Positions 7,457 to 13,375 of a stretch of DNA of 14,082 nt are shown piece after piece. Below the pieces are notes generated by a model that worked only from the letters and a program-made list of their open reading frames with translations, made no database searches and had not been told where the DNA came from. The position numbers and the translations under genes were made by a program. Each line of letters opens with the position of its first letter. Positions within the stretch are counted from its first letter, which is position 1. Source of the stretch: an uncultured Collinsella sp. (GTDB lineage Bacteria; Actinomycetota; Coriobacteriia; Coriobacteriales; Coriobacteriaceae); the NCBI GenBank assembly GCA_902491395.1, contig CABUHO010000038.1:1-14082 (forward strand). Reading direction: 5' to 3'.

Positions 7457-7485
7457 TGGTCATCGGGGACGTTCCTGAATGACTA
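7457..7485 (+). repeat. Intergenic hairpin element, single copy
   Basis: TGGTCAT (7457-7463) pairs with ATGACTA (7479-7485) with one G-T wobble around CGGGGACGTTCCTGA. When the inner T-A pair is counted in the core, the core is 17 bases and GGGAC occupies positions 4-8, as in the other copies; the stems are then 6 bases. It lies between the purN terminator and the EIIA ribosome binding site. Confidence 0.6.
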
Positions 7486-7503
7486 GGTGAGAGAGGTGAG
7501 CGC

Positions 7504-7968
7504 ATGGCGGATAACGAAGCGCTGTTTACGCCTGAGCTGGTGTTTTTTGATTGGGAGTGTGCGACGCCGGGTGAGGTGTTTGCGCAACTCGAGAGTGAGC
7601 TTGCTCCGCGCGGCTACATTGCCGACGGTTGGCTCGACGCCGTTCGCACGCGCGAGGATGCCTATCCCACGGGTCTTGCCATGCCGGCGGCAAACATTGC
7701 CATTCCGCATACCGATTCGGGGTTTGTGGCCAAGCCCTATATCGCGGTGGTGAAGCCCGCCGCGCCCGTGACATTTAACGCTATGGCTGGCATGGGCGCT
7801 CCGGTGCCGGCGCAGATCGTCATCAATTTGGGTATTGCCGAGCCGGGCGGCCAGGTCGAGGCCCTGCAGGCGCTCATGAACATCTTTATGGACGCCGATG
7901 CCGCATCCGACGTGCTCGGCCAGACCACGCCGCAGGGCATGGTCGACGCCATCCGTCGCCACTTCTAA
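7504..7968 (+). CDS. PTS EIIA domain protein (fructose/galactitol type)
   Basis: EIIA proteins take phosphate from HPr on a histidine and hand it to EIIB during sugar uptake by the phosphotransferase system. The 154-residue protein is a single EIIA domain. REDAYPTGLAMPAANIAIPHTD (residues 50-71) contains the phosphorylation site, His69 in IPHTD. The TGL...IAIPHTD pattern resembles GatA-type EIIA proteins. The C-terminal helix with EALQALMNIFMD and TPQGMVDAIRRHF fits the fold. GAGAGGTG at 7490-7497 supports ATG 7504. No EIIB, EIIC or sugar enzyme is encoded nearby, so it is an orphan. It may serve a transporter elsewhere or have a regulatory role, and the substrate cannot be read from this sequence. 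Confidence 0.85.
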   Translation: MADNEALFTPELVFFDWECATPGEVFAQLESELAPRGYIADGWLDAVRTREDAYPTGLAMPAANIAIPHTDSGFVAKPYIAVVKPAAPVTFNAMAGMGAPVPAQIVINLGIAEPGGQVEALQALMNIFMDADAASDVLGQTTPQGMVDAIRRHF

Positions 7969-7980
7969 GGTGGGGCTAAG

Positions 7981-8065
7981 CCGGCACCTAGGGACGTTCC
8001 TTATGTGCCGGCACTTGGGGACTGTCCCTAACTGCCGGCAGAAAAGGAACGTCCCTAACTGCCGG
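7981..8065. repeat. Array of three overlapping 31-base hairpin units, 27-base period
   Basis: Units start at 7981, 8008 and 8035, and neighbours share the four bases CCGG. Stems are CCGGCAC/GTGCCGG (7981-7987 with 8005-8011), CCGGCAC/CTGCCGG (8008-8014 with 8032-8038, innermost pair mismatched) and CCGGCAG/CTGCCGG (8035-8041 with 8059-8065). The 17-base cores are CTAGGGACGTTCCTTAT, TTGGGGACTGTCCCTAA and AAAAGGAACGTCCCTAA. The third, read on the minus strand, is TTAGGGACGTTCCTTTT, so it is inverted relative to the first. All cores have GGGAC at positions 4-8 in one orientation. The array lies between the EIIA and PrsA-like genes. Confidence 0.8.
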
Positions 8066-8074
8066 CTGCCAGAG

Positions 8075-8125
8075 CTGTCCCCTTTGCACCAAAATGGTGC
8101 AGATTAACCTGTCCCCAATGCACCA
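8075..8125 (-). repeat. Half unit plus full 31-base hairpin unit with TGGTGCA stems
   Basis: The full unit is 8095-8125: TGGTGCA, a 17-base core with CCTGTCCCC, then TGCACCA. On the minus strand the core reads TTGGGGACAGGTTAATC. Before it, 8075-8091 carries only one half of a similar unit, CTGTCCCC-TT-TGCACCA. The TGCACCA of the half unit (8085-8091) and the TGGTGCA of the full one form a tight hairpin with a 3-base loop. The half unit suggests deletion or decay of one copy. Confidence 0.75.
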
Positions 8126-8192
8126 AGCGTGCCGCGGGGGCTGCGTTGTGACACAATGGCGTTTGTTCGATTCGTTATGCGAAAGGCCAACT

Positions 8193-9413
8193 ATGGCAAA
8201 TAAGAAAAAGAACCCCGCACCCGAGCCGACGCCCGAGCAGCAGGCTCGCGCCGCCTCCAACTCTCGCAAGAAGCAGCGCAAGACCCGCGTGTCCAAGACC
8301 GTCAAGATCGTCCTGGTGGTCATCGGCGTGCTGGCGATGCTGCTTTCCGTCTCGGCGATGGCGTGCTCCGGCCTTATGTCGCAGGCCGAGGACACCTCTG
8401 GCTACAAGCTGACCGGCGGTGTTGCTGCCACTATCAACGGCACCAACCTCACCGAGGACACCGTTACCAAGCAGATCATGAGCATGCGCACGTCCTACGG
8501 CTATACCAAGGACAAGGACTGGGCGCAGTATCTGGTCGACAACGACCTCACGCCCAAGAAGTACCGCAAGCAACTCATCGACTCCTACACGCAGCAGATT
8601 CTGCTTCAACAGGCACAGAAAGAGAACGGCGTGACGGTGTCGGACGAGGAGGTCGAGAAGGCTTGGAAGGACGCGTGCAAGAGCGCGGGCGGTGCCAAGG
8701 CCTTTAAGAAGACCCTCAAGACCTACGGCTATACCGAGGATACCTACAAGGATTCGCTCAAGGAGAGTCTGGCGCAGCAGAAACTCAAGGATGCCGTCGC
8801 GCCCACGAGCAAGCCCAAGGACAGCGAGATTGTCGATTACATCAACGAAAACCTGTCCAGCTACAACGACGCCCGTCGCTCGTCGAACATCCTGATCAAG
8901 GTTGATTCCGACGCTTCCGACGAGGACAAGGCCGCCGCCAAGGCCAAGGCACAGGAGTGCCTGGACAAGATCAACTCCGGTGAGCTGAGCTTTGAGGACG
9001 CCGTTGAGCAGTACTCCGAGGACACCGGTTCCAAGGAGAAGAAGGGCGATGTGGGCTGGGATAAGCTCACCACCTTTGTCGACAGCTACCAGACGGCGCT
9101 CGAGGGGCTCAACAAGGGCGACGTGAGCGAAGTCATCGAGTCGACCTATGGTTACCACATCATCAAGTGCACCGACTACTTCCATGTCGATAATCAGGTT
9201 GATGACATCAACCAGGTGCCCAAGGCCATCAAAAAGTACGTCTCCAACGTGGTGAAGACGCAAGCGGCCAGCACCGCGTACAGCGAGTGGCTGGAGCAGT
9301 ACAAGAAGGATGCCGACATCACCGTCAATCCCATGCCCAAAGACGTGCCATACAACGTCAGTCTGAAGGGCGTCACCAAGAGTTCGACCGACGATTCGTC
9401 GACGGCTGAGTAA
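8193..9413 (+). CDS. PrsA-like peptidyl-prolyl isomerase (parvulin foldase), membrane-anchored
   Basis: A 406-residue extracytoplasmic foldase of the SurA/PrsA type. A Lys- and Arg-rich N-terminus (1-38) leads to one hydrophobic segment (about 39-58). Cys58 in SAMAC could be a lipobox cysteine, but Ala at -3 is weak, so it may be anchored by an uncleaved segment instead. Residues about 75-220 form the SurA-N/PrsA-N-like chaperone part, rich in Lys, Gln and Asp. The parvulin domain spans about 228-326, with SNILIKVD (231-238), FEDAVEQYSED (267-277), KKGDVGWD (283-290), ALEGLNKGDVSEVIES (302-317) and YGYHIIKC (319-326). A charged tail ends it. ATG 8193 is preferred because GAAAGG lies at 8181-8186; the in-frame ATG at 8094 would translate straight through an intergenic repeat. 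It probably helps exported proteins fold. Confidence 0.88.
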   Translation: MANKKKNPAPEPTPEQQARAASNSRKKQRKTRVSKTVKIVLVVIGVLAMLLSVSAMACSGLMSQAEDTSGYKLTGGVAATINGTNLTEDTVTKQIMSMRTSYGYTKDKDWAQYLVDNDLTPKKYRKQLIDSYTQQILLQQAQKENGVTVSDEEVEKAWKDACKSAGGAKAFKKTLKTYGYTEDTYKDSLKESLAQQKLKDAVAPTSKPKDSEIVDYINENLSSYNDARRSSNILIKVDSDASDEDKAAAKAKAQECLDKINSGELSFEDAVEQYSEDTGSKEKKGDVGWDKLTTFVDSYQTALEGLNKGDVSEVIESTYGYHIIKCTDYFHVDNQVDDINQVPKAIKKYVSNVVKTQAASTAYSEWLEQYKKDADITVNPMPKDVPYNVSLKGVTKSSTDDSSTAE

Positions 9414-9418
9414 TCATG

Positions 9419-9444
9419 GGGCGGTGCTCGCGCGAGTGCCGCCC
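9419..9444 (+). promoter_or_regulatory. GC-rich hairpin between the foldase gene and yqeY
   Basis: GGGCGGTGCTC (9419-9429) pairs with GAGTGCCGCCC (9434-9444), with two adjacent G-T wobbles and a 4-base loop. The hairpin starts 5 bases after the foldase stop and ends 8 bases before the AGAGAGGA of yqeY. No T-run follows, so it is not a classical terminator. It could separate expression of the two genes or protect an mRNA end. Confidence 0.5.
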
Positions 9445-9467
9445 ACGCTATTAGAGAGGATTTGCAG

Positions 9468-9911
9468 ATGACCAACGAAGAGCTGCAGAAGGAAATGATC
9501 GCGGCCATGAAGGCCAAGGACAAGGTTCGCCTGTCTATCATTCGCCAGGTTAAGGCCGAGGTGAAGAACATCGAGGTCAATGAGCGCCGCGATGTGACCG
9601 AGGAAGACGTCAACAGCATGATCAAGCGTCTGATCAAGCAGACGAGCGAGACGCTGGAGATGTCCATCAAGGCCGGCACCGACCAGGAGCGTACCGACAA
9701 CCTGACCGAGCAGGTCAAGATTCTGGAGAGCCTGCTGCCCGCGCAGGTTTCGGGCGAGGAACTCGAGGCTCTGATCGAGCAGGTCATCGCCGAGCTGGGC
9801 GCCACGTCCAAGAAGCAAATGGGCCAGGTTATGGGTGCACTCGGCAAGGCCACTGGCGGCAACTTCGATAAGCCGGCCGCAGCAAAGATCGTCGGAGCCA
9901 AACTCGCGTAG
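9468..9911 (+). CDS. yqeY: GatB/YqeY domain-containing protein
   Basis: A 147-residue stand-alone YqeY protein, related to the C-terminal tRNA-binding domain of GatB, a subunit of the amidotransferase that corrects misacylated tRNA. The biological role of the free-standing form is not settled. Family features are MKAKDKVRLSIIRQVKAEVKN near the N-terminus (residues 14-34), the helical EEDVNSMIKRLIKQTSETLEM region (45-65), the LLPAQVSGEEL hinge (about 89-99) and the KKQMGQVMGALGKATGGNFDKPAAAKIV tail. ATG 9468 has AGAGAGGA at 9453-9460 seven bases upstream; an in-frame TTG at 9462 is too close. It probably shares a transcript with the foldase and is closed by the terminator at 9941. Confidence 0.92.
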   Translation: MTNEELQKEMIAAMKAKDKVRLSIIRQVKAEVKNIEVNERRDVTEEDVNSMIKRLIKQTSETLEMSIKAGTDQERTDNLTEQVKILESLLPAQVSGEELEALIEQVIAELGATSKKQMGQVMGALGKATGGNFDKPAAAKIVGAKLA

Positions 9912-9940
9912 GGACCGAGCTGCATATAGTTGATGTTGAG

Positions 9941-9973
9941 GGGGCGTGACCATTGCGGTCGCGCCCCTTTTTT
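9941..9973 (+). terminator. Rho-independent terminator after yqeY
   Basis: GGGGCGTGACC (9941-9951) pairs with GGTCGCGCCCC (9957-9967) with one G-T wobble and a 5-base loop, followed by six T residues (9968-9973). It lies 29 bases after the yqeY stop. Confidence 0.92.
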
Positions 9974-9986
9974 GATGGCAGCTGAA

Positions 9987-10063
9987 GGGCACTCATTGGG
10001 GACAGACTTAAATGAGTGCCCACTCCCCGGGTACTCATTTAAGTCTGTCCCCAATGAGTGCCC
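9987..10063. repeat. Head-to-head pair of hairpin units forming a perfect 31-base inverted repeat
   Basis: Bases 9987-10017 are exactly complementary, in reverse, to 10033-10063, with a 15-base centre. Each arm holds its own hairpin. Unit one (9987-10021) is GGGCACTCATT, core GGGGACAGACTTA, AATGAGTGCCC. Unit two (10029-10063) is its inverse with one base changed (GGGT). In the 31-base frame the core is TTGGGGACAGACTTAAA with GGGAC at positions 4-8. A further fragment, AATGAGTG, follows at 10064-10071. The layout is like a BIME of two opposed REP units. It lies between the yqeY terminator and the promoter of the ABC importer. Confidence 0.85.
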
Positions 10064-10111
10064 AATGAGTGGGCGGAAGGTTGCGGGTTCTTTACGGGAA
10101 TGTAGTGTGGG

Positions 10112-10140
10112 CTGCGGAAACGTGGTTCTTTCCGTACAAT
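10112..10140 (+). promoter_or_regulatory. Candidate promoter and operator of the amino-acid ABC operon
   Basis: TACAAT at 10135-10140 is a plausible -10 box 35 bases before the ATPase start. Directly before it, CGGAAA (10115-10120) and TTTCCG (10129-10134) form a dyad with an 8-base centre. It spans the interval between the expected -35 (CTGCGG at 10112-10117, a poor match) and the -10. A weak -35 with a dyad in the spacer would fit a regulated promoter. The half motif GGTTCTTT occurs twice nearby (10086-10093 and 10124-10131). Confidence 0.4.
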
Positions 10141-10175
10141 AGTTCAACTCGTGTAAACGCAGGGAAGGGACATTC

Positions 10176-10907
10176 ATGGCAGACATGATCGAGATCAAGC
10201 ATCTCAACAAGTACTTTGGCGACCTGCATGTGCTCAAAGATATCAATCTCACCGTCAAGCGCGGCGAGAAGCTCGTAATGATCGGGCCTTCCGGCTCGGG
10301 TAAGTCGACGCTCATCCGTTGCGTCGATTATCTGGAGGAGCCCACGTCGGGCGAGGTCGTCATCGACGGCACACCGCTCACCAAAAAGAATCACCTGGAG
10401 ATGGCTCGCAAGTATAGTTCCATGGTGTTTCAGCAGTTCAACCTGTATCCCAATATGACGGTGCTCGGCAACCTGACGCTCGCGCCCATCAAGCTGCAAA
10501 AGAAGAGCAAGGAGGAGGCGACCGAGATCGCCATCGCCGCGCTCAAACGCGTCGGCATGGCGCATAAGGCCGGCGAGTATCCGCAGAACCTCTCGGGCGG
10601 TCAGCAGCAGCGTATCGCCATCGCCCGCGCCCTGTGCACCAAGCAGCCCATCATCCTGTTTGACGAGCCGACCTCGGCGCTCGACCCCGAGATGGTCCAG
10701 GAAGTCCTTGACGTTATGATTGAGCTTGCGCAGGAGGACATCACCATGATCTGCGTGACGCACGAGATGGGCTTTGCGCGCCAGGTGGCCGACCGCGTCA
10801 TATTTATGGAGGACGGCCGCATCCTGGAGGAGGGCACGCCCGAGCACTTCTTCGATAACCCCGAGAACCCGCGCTGCCGCGAGTTCCTGTCCAAGATTCT
10901 GCACTAG
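10176..10907 (+). CDS. Amino-acid ABC transporter ATP-binding protein (GlnQ-type)
   Basis: The 243-residue ATPase powers uptake of a polar amino acid. All nucleotide-binding features are present: Walker A GPSGSGKST (37-45), Q-loop Gln86 in VFQQFNLYPNMTV, signature LSGGQQQR (139-146), Walker B IILFDEPTSALD (159-170) and the switch His196 in VTHEMGFA. The FNLYPNMTVLGNL and THEMGFARQVADRV segments are typical of the polar amino-acid family, which includes GlnQ, GltL and HisP. ATG 10176 follows AGGGAAGGGA at 10161-10170. It is the first gene of a four-gene unit; the binding-protein gene starts 8 bases after its stop. Confidence 0.95.
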   Translation: MADMIEIKHLNKYFGDLHVLKDINLTVKRGEKLVMIGPSGSGKSTLIRCVDYLEEPTSGEVVIDGTPLTKKNHLEMARKYSSMVFQQFNLYPNMTVLGNLTLAPIKLQKKSKEEATEIAIAALKRVGMAHKAGEYPQNLSGGQQQRIAIARALCTKQPIILFDEPTSALDPEMVQEVLDVMIELAQEDITMICVTHEMGFARQVADRVIFMEDGRILEEGTPEHFFDNPENPRCREFLSKILH

Positions 10908-10915
10908 GCGCGGTG

Positions 10916-11791
10916 ATGGACATGACGGATATGACGAGGACGGCCGTATCGCGCCGTCACTTTTTGCAGCTGGCGAGCGCCGGCATGCTCGCGCTGACGG
11001 GAACCGCGCTCACCGGTTGCGGCAGCTCTACCAGCGGCGAGGGCTCCGATAAGGGCTCCAAGCTCGCGGCCATCAAGTCGCGCGGCCACCTGAACGCCGG
11101 CGTCAAGAAGGACGTTCCCGGCTACGGCTATTACGACACCGCCAAGGGCCGCTTTGAGGGCATGGAGGTCGACCTGTGCTACCAGATTGCCGCTGCCGTC
11201 TTTGGCGTGAGCTACAAGGAAGCCCGCGCCCAGGAGCTTGTCGAGTTTACCGACGTAACGCCCAAGACGCGTGGCCCGCTCATCGATAACGGTCAGCTCG
11301 ATGTAGTCGCGGCGACCTACACCATCACCGACGAGCGCAAGAAGAGCTGGGATTTCTCGACGCCGTACCGCACCGACTACGTGGGACTCATGGTCAAGAA
11401 GCGCTCGGGCTTTACCTCGATCGAGGATTTGGACGGCAAGGTTATCGGCGTGAGTCAGGGTGCCACCACGCAGGGCCTGATCGAGCAGATGATCAAGGAC
11501 AACGGTTTTCACTGCGAGCCCGAGTTTAGGGCCTTTAGCGGCTATCCCATCATCAAGAGTTCGCTCGACGCCGGCAATATCGACGTCTTTGCCATGGACC
11601 GCTCTACGCTGGCGGGCTACATGAATGAGACTGTCGAGCTGCTGCAGCCCGAGGTCAAGTTTGGCGAGCAAGGCTACGGCGTGGCGACCAAGAAGGGTTG
11701 CGACCTTTCGGCCGTGGTTGATCAGGTGATTTGCGATCGCCTGGCCGATGGCTGGCTCGATCAGGAGGTCAAGACCTGGGGTCTTGTGTAA
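10916..11791 (+). CDS. Amino-acid ABC transporter substrate-binding lipoprotein with Tat-type signal
   Basis: The 291-residue family 3 solute-binding protein delivers substrate to the permeases. SRRHFLQ (residues 12-18), a hydrophobic stretch and ALTGC (31-35) form a twin-arginine signal with a lipobox, so the mature protein is expected to be lipidated on Cys35 outside the membrane. The binding domain shows HLNAGVKKDVPGYGY (58-72), the GRFEGMEVDLCYQIAAAVFG segment (78-97), DVVAATYTITDERKKSWDFSTPY (129-151), VIGVSQGATTQ (176-186) and DVFAMDRSTLAGY (223-235). GVKxDVPGxG resembles glutamate, aspartate or glutamine binders, but the ligand is not certain. Candidate starts lie at GTG 10913 and ATGs 10916, 10922 and 10931, none with a strong Shine-Dalgarno; 10916 is chosen as the first ATG, and translation is probably coupled to the ATPase gene. 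Confidence 0.93.
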   Translation: MDMTDMTRTAVSRRHFLQLASAGMLALTGTALTGCGSSTSGEGSDKGSKLAAIKSRGHLNAGVKKDVPGYGYYDTAKGRFEGMEVDLCYQIAAAVFGVSYKEARAQELVEFTDVTPKTRGPLIDNGQLDVVAATYTITDERKKSWDFSTPYRTDYVGLMVKKRSGFTSIEDLDGKVIGVSQGATTQGLIEQMIKDNGFHCEPEFRAFSGYPIIKSSLDAGNIDVFAMDRSTLAGYMNETVELLQPEVKFGEQGYGVATKKGCDLSAVVDQVICDRLADGWLDQEVKTWGLV

Positions 11792-11815
11792 GCGTTCGTC
11801 CAAGGAAGGAATCAA

Positions 11816-12562
11816 ATGCTCGAAGGATTGTTTGACGCCGACCGCTGGTCGACGACATTCCAAAACATGGGGCCCTTCTGGGAGGGCTTTGGCGTGACGC
11901 TGCAGGTGGTTGTTGCCGGCCTGCTGCTGTCGCTGGTGCTGGGCACGCTGCTGGGCGTGTTCTCGACCACCCGTTCGCGCGTGCTGCGCGCTATCAGCCG
12001 CGTGTACGTGGAGTTTTACCAGAACACCCCGCTGCCCGTGCAGGTGCTCTTTATGTACATGGCCGGCCCGCAGTTTTTGCAGGCCATAACCGGTGCCGAC
12101 CAGCCGGTGCGTATCGCGCCGTTCGTGCTGGGCTTTCTGGGCGTGGGCCTGTACCACGCGGCCTACATCTCGGAGGTCATCCGCACCGGCATCGAGGCCG
12201 TTCCGCGCGGTCAGATGGAGGCGGCTCAGAGCCAGGGCTTCACGCGCGCGCAGGCCTACTGGTACATCGTGCTGCCCCAGACGTTCAAGATCATCCTGCC
12301 GCCGCTGTGCAACCAGGCGCTCAACTTGGTCAAGAACACGTCGGTGCTGGCGCTCGTCGCCGGCGGCGACCTTATGTATCGCTCCGACAACTTCGTGAGT
12401 CTCTACGGTTACCTGCAGGGATACATCGTCTGCTGCCTTATGTACTTCATCATCTGCTTTCCGCTCGCCATGCTGGTGCAGTGGCTCGAGCGCCGCTCCA
12501 AGGAGCGTCCGCGCGGTGTGAGCCTGGCCGAGCTGGGGCTCGACAACGTAGAGGAGGCCTAG
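11816..12562 (+). CDS. Amino-acid ABC transporter permease (GluC/HisQ type)
   Basis: One of two membrane subunits of the importer, 248 residues. Hydrophobic segments are at about 26-50, 73-91, 101-120, 155-183 and 205-225. The cytoplasmic EAA loop that contacts the ATPase is at 127-142, EAVPRGQMEAAQSQGF, followed by YIVLPQTFKIILPPLCNQ. EFYQNTPLPVQVLFMYMAGP (66-85) is typical of the His/Glu/Gln/Arg/opine permease family. AAGGAAGGA at 11802-11810 supports ATG 11816. The next gene's ribosome binding site lies inside its 3' end. Confidence 0.95.
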   Translation: MLEGLFDADRWSTTFQNMGPFWEGFGVTLQVVVAGLLLSLVLGTLLGVFSTTRSRVLRAISRVYVEFYQNTPLPVQVLFMYMAGPQFLQAITGADQPVRIAPFVLGFLGVGLYHAAYISEVIRTGIEAVPRGQMEAAQSQGFTRAQAYWYIVLPQTFKIILPPLCNQALNLVKNTSVLALVAGGDLMYRSDNFVSLYGYLQGYIVCCLMYFIICFPLAMLVQWLERRSKERPRGVSLAELGLDNVEEA

Positions 12563-12565
12563 CGC

Positions 12566-13204
12566 ATGGAAATCTTCAACGCGACCAACCTGCTCTACAT
12601 TTGGGGCGGCTTTGTTAAGACCATCGAGATCTCGGCGCTGTCGATCTTTTTCTCGCTCATCTTTGGCACGGTGTTGGCGCTCGTTAAAAGCTATGCGCCC
12701 CGCCCGTTCCGTATTTTGGTGAGCGCCTATATCGAGCTGTTCCGCTGTACGCCCAACCTGCTGTGGATCCTGTTTATCTACTTTACGGTGCAGGGTTTGG
12801 ACATTGTGATCTCGACCATCGCCTTTACGCTGTTTACCAGCGCTGTTATGGCCGAGATTGTGCGCGGCGGCCTTAACTCGATTCCGCGCGGCCAGTTTGA
12901 GGCAGCGCAGAGCCAGGGCTTTGGCTTCTTTGCCACCATGCGCTACATCATTCTGCCGCAGACGTTTAAGACGATCATTCCGGCGCTGTTTAGCCAGTGC
13001 ACGACCGTCATCAAGGACAGCTCGTATCTTTCGGGCATTAACGTGGCCGAGCTCATGTACACGGCAAACGTTGTGATGGCCCACGCGATCGACCTGTCGC
13101 AGGTGCTTATGCTCTACGGCCTGGTGTTTGCGATGTACTTTGTGCTCAACTTTGGTATCTCGCTGCTGGTGAGGGCGTATCAACGCCGCATCGTGGCCGC
13201 ATAG
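12566..13204 (+). CDS. Amino-acid ABC transporter permease, second subunit (GluD/HisM type)
   Basis: The second permease, 212 residues. It has the same EAA loop, NSIPRGQFEAAQSQGFG (104-120), followed by RYIILPQTFKTIIPALFSQ, and the family segment IELFRCTPNLLWILFIYF (56-73). Hydrophobic stretches cover about 15-40, 63-98, 126-148 and 178-203. GAGGAGG at 12551-12557, within the end of the previous gene, supports ATG 12566; the gap between the two genes is 3 bases. The EAA loops of the two permeases are nearly identical, as expected for a heterodimer contacting one ATPase pair. Confidence 0.95.
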   Translation: MEIFNATNLLYIWGGFVKTIEISALSIFFSLIFGTVLALVKSYAPRPFRILVSAYIELFRCTPNLLWILFIYFTVQGLDIVISTIAFTLFTSAVMAEIVRGGLNSIPRGQFEAAQSQGFGFFATMRYIILPQTFKTIIPALFSQCTTVIKDSSYLSGINVAELMYTANVVMAHAIDLSQVLMLYGLVFAMYFVLNFGISLLVRAYQRRIVAA

Positions 13205-13310
13205 TCCTGCTTCCCCAAGCACGGCACCTTGCCCCTCAATCGTCGCTTGCGTAAATTTAGTACACGGCGCTCCTCTTTCGGGGCAATCTGCCGCACTTGG
13301 GAAACCAGGA
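13205..13310. repeat. 106-base structure with imperfect 31-base terminal inverted repeats
   Basis: 13205-13235 and 13280-13310 are both 31 bases and complementary at 25 positions with no gap. The best blocks are TCCTG, CCCAAG, CGGCA and TTGCCCC on the left arm. The 44-base centre has no gene. The structure begins directly after the permease stop codon. It could be a small non-autonomous mobile element, a structured RNA, or an unusually long terminator-like fold; there is no T-run after it and no evident target duplication. Confidence 0.6.
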
Positions 13311-13375
13311 CGGTCGTAAGTGACAAAATGGGAATCAGGAATCGCCTATTTCTCATTTGTTAGAAAGGAATCGCG

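Noticed and set aside
7981..8065. CRISPR array
   Set aside because: The 27-base period has no unique spacers, units overlap rather than being separated, and no cas gene is present.
8146..8157. TTGTGA/CACAAT as promoter for the foldase gene
   Set aside because: Elements overlap or are wrongly spaced; a TGn-CACAAT extended -10 is possible but too weak to list.
8094..8192. Upstream in-frame start (ATG 8094) for the foldase
   Set aside because: It would translate through the 8095-8125 hairpin repeat and place 33 odd residues before the charged N-terminus; ATG 8193 has a ribosome binding site.
9930..10142. 70-codon frame over the yqeY terminator and palindrome
   Set aside because: It is made of terminator and inverted-repeat sequence, repeats its own peptide motifs because of the palindrome, and has no ribosome binding site.
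10904..13222. 772-codon open frame antisense to the binding protein and permease genes
   Set aside because: Same cause: it spans three well-supported sense genes and its product is a His-, Arg- and Leu-rich shadow without domains.
13331..13374. AGGAATCGC direct repeat in the leader of the cytidylate-kinase-like gene as an operator
   Set aside because: Nine bases, two copies, one of which is the ribosome binding site; chance duplication is likely.
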